Shown: positions 8,303 through 15,036 of the stretch, piece by piece
Layout: each line of letters begins with the position of its first letter
How positions within the stretch are numbered: the first letter of the stretch is position 1
Assembly (NCBI GenBank): GCA_959602645.1
Contig: CAUGTZ010000023.1
Coordinates: forward strand, 1-39,426
DNA length: 39,426 nt
Direction: 5' to 3'
From: an uncultured Collinsella sp.
Lineage (GTDB): Bacteria; Actinomycetota; Coriobacteriia; Coriobacteriales; Coriobacteriaceae
The notes under the pieces: generated by a model
What the model was told of the DNA's origin: nothing
Seen by the model: only the letters and a program-made list of their open reading frames with translations
The model's database searches: none
Made by a program: the position numbers and the translations under genes

Positions 8303-8752
8303 ATGGTTAAGATCAATCGAAAATGGGCGGTCGTGACCTGCCTGATGGCGCTCTTGATCTGGGGCAATTCGCTGGTTCCCGGCTCGGGGTCGGGCTCGCT
8401 GAGTCTAACGGTCATGGAAACTATCCGCGGTTTCCTGCACGGCGTGGGACTTCCATATGCATGGGTGACCAACTTTGTTGTTCGCAAGTGCGCGCATTTT
8501 ACCGAGTATATGGTGCTCGGCATCCTGGCAACGCACGCCTTTGATCTTGAGGGCCGGCGCACCTTTGACGTGCTGCTGCCCACGGCGGTGTTCCTGCTGC
8601 TGATTCCCTCGATCGACGAGACGATTCAGCTCTTTGTGCCGGGACGCGCCGGCATGATCACCGATGTGATGATCGACTGCTGTGGAGCGGCAACGGGCGT
8701 TGTGCTCCGATATCTCTTACGGTCGCTGATGTGCGCCAAAAAGGCCGCCTAG
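8303..8752 (+). CDS. VanZ-like family membrane protein
   Basis: A 149-residue protein with about four hydrophobic helices, opening with a basic cytoplasmic tail and a helix ending in WGNSLVPGSGSG. The VanZ-like hallmarks are the RKCAHFTEYMVLGIL helix and the S(I)DETIQLFVPGR motif followed by DVMIDCCGAATG. Members of the family include VanZ (teicoplanin resistance) and many housekeeping proteins of unknown role, so resistance should not be inferred. The ATG at 8303 sits 8 bases after the upstream stop with GGAGG at 8287. The stop codon lies within the terminator stem. Confidence 0.88.
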   Translation: MVKINRKWAVVTCLMALLIWGNSLVPGSGSGSLSLTVMETIRGFLHGVGLPYAWVTNFVVRKCAHFTEYMVLGILATHAFDLEGRRTFDVLLPTAVFLLLIPSIDETIQLFVPGRAGMITDVMIDCCGAATGVVLRYLLRSLMCAKKAA

Positions 8753-8782
8753 GACGTATTGTTTGTCCTAGGCGGCCTTTTT
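8738..8782. terminator. Terminator of the VanZ-like operon
   Basis: An 18-bp perfect stem (8738-8755 with 8765-8782) has a 9-base loop with A tract before and T tract after. It should work in both directions. The left arm includes the TAG stop of the VanZ-like gene. Confidence 0.93.
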
Positions 8783-8864
8783 ATTTGAGGGCTTATATGA
8801 GGCGTGGTGGCGTCGTTCCATAGGTCGGATTTGCCGAGCACACCACGCCCTGTGGGTACGCCTG

Positions 8865-9755
8865 TTACTGAAGCGCCTGTGCGCCCAGGGCCAGGCAGCC
8901 CATAATGCCCTGCTTGCCCTCGAGGCTGTTGTTGACGATGTAGTTATCGATGTCGTTGACCTCGGGCGTGACGATATAGCCGTTGAGCATCTCGGCGCAC
9001 TTCTTGCGTGCGAGCGGCACGATGGGGGTGTGGTCGGCCACGCCGCCGCCGATGATGATCTTTTGCGGCGCGTAGCACAGCGTGTAGGTCATGAGTGCTT
9101 GTGCCAGATAGCCGGCGAGCAGGTCCATGGCCTCCGGGTCATCGGCCATGTCTCCGGCGCTCTTGCCATCCCAGCGCTTTTTAACGCCGGGGCCGGCGAT
9201 GAGGCCCTCGAGGCAGTTGTCGTGGAAGGGGCAGGCGCTATGCTCGCCGATGGTGTCGCGCGGGTCGCGCGTGACCAGGGTGTGGCCGGCCTCGGGATGC
9301 ATCATGCCGTGCACGAGCTTACCGCCCGAGAGCACGCCGGCGCCCACGCCGGTGCCGATGGTCAGGTAGACCACATCGGTAAGGCCCTTGGCGCAACCAA
9401 ACGTGACCTCGCCTAGGCAGGCGACGTTGACGTCGGTATCGTAGCCGCAGGGGATATTGAGCTCGTTTTGGATAGTGTCCAGCAGGTCAAAGTAGCGCCA
9501 TGCCGTTTTGGGCGTCTCCAGGATCTTGCCGTATTGGGGCGAGGCAGGGTTGACTGCGGTGGGGCCAAAGGCGCCGATGCCCAGCGCGGCGATGCCCTTG
9601 TCGGCAAACCACGCGTTGACGGCCTCGACGGTCTCCTGCGGGGTCGTGGTCGCGATCTGCTCACGCTCCAGGACCGTACCGTCCGCATAGCCCGTGGCGC
9701 AGACCATCTTGGTGCCGCCGGCCTCGAGCGCTCCGATAAGCTGCTGCTCTGCCAT
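8865..9755 (-). CDS. ROK-family sugar kinase, probable fructokinase
   Basis: A 296-residue cytosolic kinase of the ROK family that phosphorylates a hexose with ATP. The N-terminal phosphate-binding loop is ALEAGGTK (9-16). The catalytic Asp is D108 in YDTDVNVA, and the adenosine motif is TIGTGVGAGVL (132-142). The zinc site fits H158 plus C175, H178 and C181 (CPFHDNC). EAGGTK and this zinc spacing match the ScrK/YdhR fructokinase branch better than glucokinase, so fructose 6-phosphate is the likely product. Length is normal. No sugar transporter or regulator lies beside it, so the pathway is not fixed by context. Confidence 0.88.
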   Translation of the reverse strand: MAEQQLIGALEAGGTKMVCATGYADGTVLEREQIATTTPQETVEAVNAWFADKGIAALGIGAFGPTAVNPASPQYGKILETPKTAWRYFDLLDTIQNELNIPCGYDTDVNVACLGEVTFGCAKGLTDVVYLTIGTGVGAGVLSGGKLVHGMMHPEAGHTLVTRDPRDTIGEHSACPFHDNCLEGLIAGPGVKKRWDGKSAGDMADDPEAMDLLAGYLAQALMTYTLCYAPQKIIIGGGVADHTPIVPLARKKCAEMLNGYIVTPEVNDIDNYIVNNSLEGKQGIMGCLALGAQALQ

Positions 9756-9793
9756 AGTATTCCTTTCTCTGGGACGAGTTGCTCCGTGACTAA

Positions 9794-9821
9794 AGTATAG
9801 AGCTCTAAACCATTTAAGAAA
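9794..9821 (-). promoter_or_regulatory. Probable promoter of the ROK kinase gene
   Basis: On the minus strand a -10 TATACT (complement of 9794-9799) lies 16 bp from a weak -35 TTTCTT (complement of 9816-9821). The leader would be about 30 bases. Confidence 0.5.
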
Positions 9822-9830
9822 GCGCTATAG

Positions 9831-9871
9831 AAAGAAGCCTCGCAACGCGGCGGGCGGTGCGGGGCTTCTTT
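9831..9871 (-). terminator. Terminator of the aminotransferase gene
   Basis: A 14-bp stem AAAGAAGCCTCGCA (9831-9844) pairs with TGCGGGGCTTCTTT (9858-9871) with one wobble. It lies 25 bases after the aminotransferase stop and upstream of the ROK promoter. T tracts are present in both directions. Confidence 0.85.
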
Positions 9872-9896
9872 GGTTACTTTAGTTGCCGGGCCGTCC

Positions 9897-11078
9897 TTAC
9901 CCGCGCGGCTTGATTTTATCACGTAGCGACTTGAGGTTCTCCAGCGCCGCGTTAAGCGTCTCGTCTCGCTTGGCAAAGTGGAAACGAATCAGGTGGTTGA
10001 CGGGCTCGCGGAAGAAGCTCGAGCCGGGCACGGCGCCCACACCCACCTTAGACGCGAGGTCCTCGCAGAATTCGAGGTCGCTGTCATAGCCAAACTCAGA
10101 GATGTCCATCATGACGTAGTAGGCTCCCTGCGGCACGTTATGCTCAAGACCGATGCTGTCGAGTCCCTGGCAGAACAGGTCGCGCTTGGCGGTGTAGAGG
10201 TCGAGGACCTCATCGTAATAGCTGTCGTCGAATTTGAGGGCGGTGACGACGGCTTCCTGCAGGGGAGCGGCGGCGCCCACGGTGAGGAAGTCGTGGACCT
10301 TTTTGATGCGCTCGGTGATTTCGGCAGGGGCGATAGTGTAGCCCAGACGCCAGCCGGTGATGGAGTAGGTCTTGGACAGCGAGCTGCAGCTGATGGTGCG
10401 CTCAAACATGCCAGGCAGCGTGGCCATATAGACGTGCTCGTGGGGCGCGTAGACGATGTGCTCGTAGACCTCGTCGGTGATGCAGTAGGTGTCGTACTTT
10501 TTGCAGAGGTCGGCGATAAAGGTGAGCTCATCGCGTGTAAAGACCTTGCCGCAGGGGTTGGAAGGGTTGCACAGGACGATGGCCTTGGGGTCGTTGTCGC
10601 GGAAGGCCGCCTCAAGTGTCTCGCGGTCAAAGTCGAATGTGGGCGGGTTGAGCGGCACGTAGATGGGCTCGGCACCCGAAAGGATCGTGTCGGCGCCGTA
10701 GTTCTCGTAGAACGGCGAGAAGATGACGACCTTGTCGCCGGGGTTGGTGACCGTCATCATGGCGGCCATCATGGCCTCGGTAGAGCCGCAGGTGACTACG
10801 ATATTCTCGTTGGGGTTCACCGGCATGCCCATAAAGTGCTCCTGTTTGGCGGCGAGCGCCTCGCGCATGGCCTGGGAGCCCCAGGTGATGGAGTACTGGT
10901 GATAGAGCGGCTTGGGGTCGCTGGCGATGGCGCTGAGGCTATCGAGCAGCTGCGCCGGGGGATCGAAGTCAGGGAAGCCCTGCGACAGGTTGACGGCGCC
11001 ATACTTGTTGGAGATGCGCGTCATACGGCGGATGACGGAATCGGTAAACATTGCCGTGCGGTTGGAGAGTTCTTTCAT
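9897..11078 (-). CDS. Class I/II PLP-dependent aminotransferase
   Basis: A 393-residue fold-type I aminotransferase that transfers amino groups through pyridoxal phosphate. The Schiff-base lysine is about K236 in SLSKTYSITGWRLGY. D202 and Y205 (ITDEVYEH) bind the cofactor, N174 lies in NPSNPCGK, and the C-terminal substrate Arg is in LIRFHFAK. The GFPDFDPP opening and overall layout are closest to the aspartate/kynurenine (MalY/PatB and YbdL-like) group, and substrate cannot be set by eye. The start at 11078 is six codons inside the longest frame because AAAGGACC precedes it at ideal spacing. It is transcribed away from the tRNA cluster. Confidence 0.9.
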   Translation of the reverse strand: MKELSNRTAMFTDSVIRRMTRISNKYGAVNLSQGFPDFDPPAQLLDSLSAIASDPKPLYHQYSITWGSQAMREALAAKQEHFMGMPVNPNENIVVTCGSTEAMMAAMMTVTNPGDKVVIFSPFYENYGADTILSGAEPIYVPLNPPTFDFDRETLEAAFRDNDPKAIVLCNPSNPCGKVFTRDELTFIADLCKKYDTYCITDEVYEHIVYAPHEHVYMATLPGMFERTISCSSLSKTYSITGWRLGYTIAPAEITERIKKVHDFLTVGAAAPLQEAVVTALKFDDSYYDEVLDLYTAKRDLFCQGLDSIGLEHNVPQGAYYVMMDISEFGYDSDLEFCEDLASKVGVGAVPGSSFFREPVNHLIRFHFAKRDETLNAALENLKSLRDKIKPRG

Positions 11079-11188
11079 GCCGGTCCTTTCGAGCATTTGC
11101 AGTGGGGCAAGTTTACTCCTATGAAACCGGTGGGATTTGCTCGAAATGGTCTCGAAAAACTCTTTTCAAAATTCTTGAAAATTGGGGC

Positions 11189-11217
11189 TTGCATCGCGTG
11201 GCGTTCCTTGCAATAAT
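11189..11217 (+). promoter_or_regulatory. Promoter of the tRNA-His/tRNA-Lys cluster
   Basis: The -35 TTGCAT (11189-11194) and -10 AATAAT (11212-11217) are 17 bp apart. Start would be near 11224, 20 bases before mature tRNA-His. Confidence 0.7.
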
Positions 11218-11243
11218 AGTCGAGCGCGAAGCGCACAGGACAC

Positions 11244-11321
11244 GGTGGGTGTAGCTCAGTTGGCTAGAGCGACGGGTTGTGGTCCCGTAGGTCGAGGGTT
11301 CGAGTCCCTTTACCCACCCCA
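11244..11321 (+). tRNA. tRNA-His (GTG)
   Basis: A full cloverleaf with anticodon GTG in the loop TTGTGGT. The His-specific extra G(-1) at 11244 faces a C73 discriminator. Acceptor stem GTGGGTG/TACCCAC has one wobble, the T-loop is TTCGAGT, and CCA is encoded (11319-11321). It is the first gene of the cluster. Confidence 0.97.
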
Positions 11322-11343
11322 GTTCTTGCTTCGTGTTGATATC

Positions 11344-11419
11344 GGGTCGTTAGCTCAGTTGGTAGAGCAGGGGACTCTTAATCCCAAGGTCCAGGGTTCG
11401 ACCCCCTGACGGCCCACCA
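11344..11419 (+). tRNA. tRNA-Lys (CTT), copy 1
   Basis: A 76-base cloverleaf with loop CTCTTAA (anticodon CTT, reads AAG), T-loop TTCGACC and encoded CCA. The sequence is identical to the copy at 11463. The anticodon stem has one mismatched outer pair. Confidence 0.97.
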
Positions 11420-11432
11420 CACGATATCTCCT

Positions 11433-11458
11433 CTAAAGTCCGTCACAACGGACTTTAG
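11433..11458 (+). other. Hairpin between the two tRNA-Lys genes
   Basis: An 11-bp perfect stem CTAAAGTCCGT/ACGGACTTTAG has a 4-base CACA loop and sits between copies 1 and 2. Only CTTTGGG follows, so it is a weak terminator at best and may be a processing signal. Confidence 0.7.
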
Positions 11459-11462
11459 CTTT

Positions 11463-11538
11463 GGGTCGTTAGCTCAGTTGGTAGAGCAGGGGACTCTTAA
11501 TCCCAAGGTCCAGGGTTCGACCCCCTGACGGCCCACCA
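11463..11538 (+). tRNA. tRNA-Lys (CTT), copy 2
   Basis: Identical over all 76 bases to copy 1, with encoded CCA. Flanks differ from those of copy 1. It is the last host gene before the prophage. Confidence 0.97.
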
Positions 11539-11548
11539 AAGAACGCAC

Positions 11549-11577
11549 AGGTCAGCGCTTCGGCGCTGACCTTTTTT
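11549..11577 (+). terminator. Terminator of the tRNA cluster
   Basis: A 10-bp perfect stem AGGTCAGCGC/GCGCTGACCT has a stable TTCG tetraloop and a six-T tail. Confidence 0.95.
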
Positions 11578-11624
11578 GTTTACTGAGAAGCCAAATCATA
11601 ACCGTCCGTTACCGTTCGCGTTTT

Positions 11625-11662
11625 ACGCCCCCTGCCGTTTATGCGCGGCAGGGGGCGTTTTA
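11625..11662 (+). terminator. Strong hairpin before the prophage integrase
   Basis: A 13-bp perfect stem ACGCCCCCTGCCG (11625-11637) pairs with CGGCAGGGGGCGT (11646-11658) and is followed by TTTTAT on the plus strand. It may insulate host tRNA transcription from the prophage. It also lies downstream of int on the minus strand, where the T tract is lacking. Confidence 0.6.
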
Positions 11663-11695
11663 TGCATTTTGCAGGTAGTGGACCTAGAAAATGCA
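11663..11695. other. Candidate attachment-site core (attL) with inverted arms
   Basis: Two nested matched arms, TGCATTTT...AAAATGCA (outer) and AGGT...ACCT (inner), flank the 5-base centre AGTGG. The site abuts the 3' end of the integrase gene and marks the change from host tRNA cluster to phage genes. Inverted core-type arms beside int are what a tyrosine recombinase crossover site looks like. No T tract follows on either strand, so a terminator is unlikely. The partner attR is not in the window. Confidence 0.45.
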
Positions 11696-11697
11696 AT

Positions 11698-12936
11698 TTA
11701 GAGCGTTTCGGCGCCCAGACCGGTGCCATTAAAACCGCCGTCCGCGCCGCCTCCCTCGACGATCTGCAGGGCGCGCCCGACCTGCCTGGCGGCCTTCTCG
11801 CGCTCCGCGAGGCCCGGTTTGATGTAATGGCGGTAATCTGTCCCCAGGTCCGTATGCCCGTGCAGGTCCATGATGCTCAGGGGGTCGACCTCGGTCGCCG
11901 CCATGATGGTCTCGGACGTGTGGCGCAGGGCCTTGGGCGGGATATACCGCAGGTCATGGCGTGCGCACATGCGCCGCCACGCCCGCACGAGGTTGTCGCC
12001 GCGCATGTTGACGATGCGCTGGCCGCTCCACTCGCGAACCTGCTTCGTAACCGAAGTGCCGCCCTCGACGGTTATGGATGGGCGCAGCTCGTCCATGATC
12101 TGGTGCAGGCGCTTGCGGCCCGCCAATAAAACCGGCACGGTGCGCACGGAATGGGCGTTCTTGGTCTCCTTCACGCCGTCCTCGTCCGTGTACGCGCGGC
12201 AGACCTCGATGTACTCCGACACGGTCGGCTGGCCCGTGGCGAAGTCGTAGGTCGTGGTGACCTTGAGGTCGCACGGGCGCACCGCCAGTGCCTCCTCCTT
12301 GCGTAGGCCGCTCAGGCCGAGGATGAGGTAGGCGTTCATGACCAGATCGGCGCGGTCGTCGCTGGCGGCGAGCCTGCGCAGCGCCTCGGCGGCCTCGGGG
12401 ATGCTCCACGGCTCCACGGGAGCCTGCTTGGCCTTGGGCGCGATGACGCGCCGGCGGAAGGGCTCCACCGTCACCCATCCGTCATCGAAGGCGCGGCGCA
12501 TGACGGCGCGCAGTGTCGTCTTGGTCTTGGCAGGCGCGCCCGAGCGCTCGATGCAGCTTCGCATCATGTCGTGGGTGATCTCGGAGATGTCGATGCCCCC
12601 CAGGACGGGGGAGATGTAGTTGTCCATCTGCCCGTCGTACTCGCGCAGACTCGCCTTTGAGCGCGGCTTGCCGCGGTTGCTGGGGGAATCGCGGAAAACT
12701 CCCCAGTAGTACATGTCGAGCGTCACGCCCGCGTGCGCCGCCTGGGACACGCCGAGCTCGCGGGCGAGCTGGGCGATGGCGATATCGGCCTCGGTCTCTG
12801 TGCCGTGGACGGTGCGCGACACGCGCCGCACGTGCCCGTCCGCGCGGAAGCCAGCCTGCACGCGGATCACCCATTTGCCGGGCGCGACCTCGCGCTTGGA
12901 GCCGAGTTTTGACCTTGAAGTATCGTTGGTTGCCAT
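11698..12936 (-). CDS. int: Tyrosine-type integrase (prophage int)
   Basis: A 412-residue recombinase expected to integrate the phage at the adjacent att core. It has an N-terminal arm-binding region, a SAM-like core-binding domain (about 70-165) and a C-terminal catalytic domain with R212 (LSGLRKEEAL), K335-x-x-R338 (PPKALRHT), H361 (GHTD) and nucleophile Y371. The usual HxxR box reads KxxR, a tolerated substitution in some members. The start at 12936 was chosen for the GGCAGGACC site upstream; the longer frame reads through intergenic hairpins. Its stop lies 3 bases from the att inverted repeat. Confidence 0.93.
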   Translation of the reverse strand: MATNDTSRSKLGSKREVAPGKWVIRVQAGFRADGHVRRVSRTVHGTETEADIAIAQLARELGVSQAAHAGVTLDMYYWGVFRDSPSNRGKPRSKASLREYDGQMDNYISPVLGGIDISEITHDMMRSCIERSGAPAKTKTTLRAVMRRAFDDGWVTVEPFRRRVIAPKAKQAPVEPWSIPEAAEALRRLAASDDRADLVMNAYLILGLSGLRKEEALAVRPCDLKVTTTYDFATGQPTVSEYIEVCRAYTDEDGVKETKNAHSVRTVPVLLAGRKRLHQIMDELRPSITVEGGTSVTKQVREWSGQRIVNMRGDNLVRAWRRMCARHDLRYIPPKALRHTSETIMAATEVDPLSIMDLHGHTDLGTDYRHYIKPGLAEREKAARQVGRALQIVEGGGADGGFNGTGLGAETL

Positions 12937-12966
12937 ATAATGGTCCTGCCTTTCCCTTTTGCCGGA

Positions 12967-13010
12967 GGGCATATGCCCCGTGCGGATCCGCCAAGATTGC
13001 CGCACGGGGT
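12967..13010. promoter_or_regulatory. Palindrome and hairpin upstream of int
   Basis: A 12-bp perfect palindrome GGGCATATGCCC (12967-12978) overlaps a 10-bp stem CCCCGTGCGG (12976-12985) / CCGCACGGGG (13000-13009) that is followed by TTTCTTTG on the plus strand. It lies 31 bases upstream of the int start. It could be an int operator, or a terminator for antisense transcription; the two structures are mutually exclusive. Confidence 0.45.
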
Positions 13011-13066
13011 TTCTTTGTGTCTGTAACAGTCGTTGCGTTTTCTGCAACAACTTAAGCAGTCGCCTG

Positions 13067-13094
13067 CCCATTTTCGTGGGGTTACGAAAATGGG
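13067..13094. repeat. Perfect inverted repeat after the 297-residue gene
   Basis: An 11-bp stem CCCATTTTCGT/ACGAAAATGGG with a 6-base loop lies 37 bases after the minus-strand stop at 13131. No U tract follows on that strand, so it may protect the mRNA end rather than terminate. Confidence 0.55.
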
Positions 13095-13130
13095 AGAGTA
13101 ACTGGCGATTCGATCGTTTCGCACAATCTG

Positions 13131-14024
13131 CTAGTCAAATACCAGATAGAGCTTCGTCTGGTCGGTGCCGTCTTGGTAGTAGTCCCACATATAGATGGCA
13201 CGGCACGGTCTTTCCCTGTTTGCGGAGATTTGCTTGTAAGCCTCGGTGCTCATGGCGCTAATCTCGACGAGCGGATTGCCGTCGGCGAGCACTCTGATAT
13301 GGGGCTTTGCCGACGAGCCCTTTGGCGTCGGGACTATCTCAAATGACGGAGTGAAGCGGAGGTCCTTTCTGGGCAGTTTGCCGCCGATCCAGTTGCGATC
13401 GGTAACGGTAATCCATACCTCAAGCGAATCCTTTGCAAGCTCGATGCCTGTCCGCCTACGCCTCACCTGGGCGACCTTGGCCCTATATTGCGCCTCGCGT
13501 TTAGCCTCGAGTCTAATAAGCTCGTCTTCCTCGGAGAACGGAACGGGAGTCGTCAGCGTCTTCTGGCGTTCCCACCACTGCTCCAAGAGCCGGGGCTCCG
13601 CAGTCAGGCTGACTAGCTCGGGGACGCCGGGGGAGTACATGCCGGTTTTCTTGACCTTGAGACGGAACGTGAAGCCGGCCGCCACCATCTCCTTGAGGAA
13701 CCCGAGTCCCGAGCAGGTAAAACCGAATGCGGTGCCGTTGTAGGAAAGTGGCGTATCTCCAAACTCGGCGCTGTCCGCCGTCGTGCCGGTCGACTTGCTG
13801 TGGAGAACCATATCGCGACCGAGTGGATCGACGTAGAACTCGGCTCCTTTCCGGATGCCCTTGAAGGGCACACCGACGTAGGAAAACACCGTCTTCTCGC
13901 AATCGCCGTCGATGTTTATGACGCGCGCGGCGGGGTGCCTACTATCTTGTGCGGACATGGCGGCAGAGCGAGGCGCGCCATTGCCCGTCAAAATCGCTTT
14001 GGCCAATGAGCTGAACAGCCCCAT
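13131..14024 (-). CDS. Unknown prophage protein in the lysogeny operon, 297 residues
   Basis: I do not recognise a family. Residues 1-17 (MGLFSSLAKAILTGNG) are short and weakly hydrophobic, not a clear signal peptide. The middle is mixed alpha/beta, with a basic segment near 175-195 (AKVAQVRRRRTG) and many aromatic residues, and no cysteine motif. The start has a perfect AAGGAGG site. It begins 18 bases after the stop of the CI-like repressor, so both should be expressed in the lysogen. Position and lower GC than neighbouring phage genes suit a lysogenic conversion or superinfection-exclusion gene; that role is inferred from position only. Confidence 0.8.
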   Translation of the reverse strand: MGLFSSLAKAILTGNGAPRSAAMSAQDSRHPAARVINIDGDCEKTVFSYVGVPFKGIRKGAEFYVDPLGRDMVLHSKSTGTTADSAEFGDTPLSYNGTAFGFTCSGLGFLKEMVAAGFTFRLKVKKTGMYSPGVPELVSLTAEPRLLEQWWERQKTLTTPVPFSEEDELIRLEAKREAQYRAKVAQVRRRRTGIELAKDSLEVWITVTDRNWIGGKLPRKDLRFTPSFEIVPTPKGSSAKPHIRVLADGNPLVEISAMSTEAYKQISANRERPCRAIYMWDYYQDGTDQTKLYLVFD

Positions 14025-14042
14025 GAATACCTCCTTACTTTG

Positions 14043-14432
14043 CTACGCGGACCTTACTTGATCCGCTTCCAGCCCTTCGCCTTCAGGCGCTGCAGCCTGA
14101 TTTTGGGACAGCTCGGCCTGGTCGCGTGCCGTCTCCAGGATCTTCGAGCGCCTCTTCTCGGTGCTCTGCCGGTAGCAGTAGAGCAGCTCGCCCTCCTCGG
14201 GGTCGAGGTCATCGGCGGCACCATCGTTGAGGCCGGGCGGCCATCCGCATAGGTCGTTAGGCGTGCATCCGAGTACCTGAGCGCATCTGAAAGCATCCTC
14301 AAGGAGGATCGGTGTTTCGCCGCGCTCCCAAGAGCCATATATGCGAGCGGTCGTGCCAACAAGTTCCGGCATCTGGTTTTGCTTTAGACCCTTGGCTTCT
14401 CTAAGGGCCCTCAATCGAAGAGAAAAGTTCAT
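14043..14432 (-). CDS. CI-like XRE-family repressor, short form
   Basis: A 129-residue DNA-binding protein with an XRE helix-turn-helix at about 6-60 (RLRALREAKGLKQNQMPELV, then SWERGE). A charged helical C-terminus follows. It has no LexA/S24 peptidase domain and no Ser/Lys dyad, so RecA-driven self-cleavage as in lambda CI is not expected. It shares LGCTPNDL with the divergent Cro-like protein, a sign of common descent. AAGGAGG lies upstream at 14439. Expected to hold lysogeny by binding the three operators next to it. Confidence 0.88.
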   Translation of the reverse strand: MNFSLRLRALREAKGLKQNQMPELVGTTARIYGSWERGETPILLEDAFRCAQVLGCTPNDLCGWPPGLNDGAADDLDPEEGELLYCYRQSTEKRRSKILETARDQAELSQNQAAAPEGEGLEADQVRSA

Positions 14433-14481
14433 ATTTCGTACCTCCTTAGACAGGAGTGTACCAATAAGTTAGATATACGTG

Positions 14482-14494
14482 TACGAAATCCGTA
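14482..14494. promoter_or_regulatory. Operator O1
   Basis: TACGAAATCCGTA, an imperfect dyad (TACG/CGTA half sites with 5-base centre). It is identical to O3 and sits on the repressor side, within the presumed repressor promoter. Confidence 0.75.
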
Positions 14495-14502
14495 TTTAAT
14501 TG

Positions 14503-14531
14503 TTGACAAGTACGAGATACGTAGTAGTCTA
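14503..14531 (+). promoter_or_regulatory. Rightward early promoter (PR-like)
   Basis: A consensus -35 TTGACA (14503-14508) is followed 16 bp on by TAGTCT as -10. Operator O2 lies in the spacer, so repressor bound there would block RNA polymerase. It should drive the cro-like gene and the long rightward operon. Confidence 0.65.
14511..14523. promoter_or_regulatory. Operator O2
   Basis: TACGAGATACGTA, a two-base variant of O1 and O3, centred 29 bp from O1 and 31 bp from O3. It lies between the -35 and -10 of the rightward promoter. Confidence 0.72.
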
Positions 14532-14541
14532 ATTAGTGAGA

Positions 14542-14554
14542 TACGAAATCCGTA
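14542..14554. promoter_or_regulatory. Operator O3
   Basis: TACGAAATCCGTA, an exact copy of O1, just downstream of the rightward promoter and 13 bases before the ribosome binding site of the cro-like gene. Confidence 0.75.
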
Positions 14555-14577
14555 CTTTTCAGATTAAGGAGGTACAC

Positions 14578-14808
14578 ATGACGGACGTTAAAGAGTCTTT
14601 TGCTCATAACTTGCGCATCTTCATGGCTCACGCCGACATCAAGACCGCTGAGGAGCTTTCCGCGGCATCGGGCGTGTCGGTATACAGCATCCGCAACTAT
14701 CTGGCCAAGGCCTCGACGCCTTCGCTCGAGAGCCTCGCGGCGTTGGGGTTGGCCCTCGGATGCACACCCAACGACCTGATGGGCTGGAACACGGACGAGG
14801 CCGCGTAG
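14578..14808 (+). CDS. Cro-like XRE-family repressor
   Basis: A 76-residue DNA-binding protein consisting almost only of a helix-turn-helix (about 8-60: AEELSAASGVSVYSIRNYL). It ends in LGCTPNDLMGW, shared with the CI-like protein. Size and position, first gene of the rightward operon and divergent from the repressor, are those of a Cro that promotes the lytic path. The ATG at 14578 follows AAGGAGGT; an in-frame upstream GTG would overlap operator O3 and is not favoured. Confidence 0.88.
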   Translation: MTDVKESFAHNLRIFMAHADIKTAEELSAASGVSVYSIRNYLAKASTPSLESLAALGLALGCTPNDLMGWNTDEAA

Positions 14809-14823
14809 GGAGGGGGAAGAGGA

Positions 14824-15036
14824 ATGACTGGCAAGAAGATGGGCGAGTTCGCATTGGAGGGCAGGTGCCCCGAGGCCATGGAGCTCGCGGAGAAGGCGAG
14901 GGAGGCTTCGGAGCACCTGCAGGCGGCCGCCGAGATCCTTGAGGATCTCGGTGAGGTGGAGCTCACCTACGAGCTCATCGCGTGCGGTAGCCCGTCCCAC
15001 AGTGGGGGCAGCGCATCGATTCCGGTCGGAGAGTGA
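14824..15036 (+). CDS. Small unknown phage protein, 70 residues
   Basis: Starts 15 bases after the cro-like stop with a purine-rich GGGGGAAGAGGA site. The first 50 residues are acidic and helical (PEAMELAEKAREASEHLQ). The last 20 residues are Ser/Gly-rich and encoded in the region that overlaps the convergent zinc-ribbon gene. No family recognised. The well-placed ribosome binding site and operon position support it, but the tail may be incidental. Confidence 0.6.
   Translation: MTGKKMGEFALEGRCPEAMELAEKAREASEHLQAAAEILEDLGEVELTYELIACGSPSHSGGSASIPVGE

Noticed and set aside
8303..8752. Glycopeptide resistance gene vanZ
   Set aside because: Only the broad VanZ-like family pattern is seen and no other van gene is nearby.
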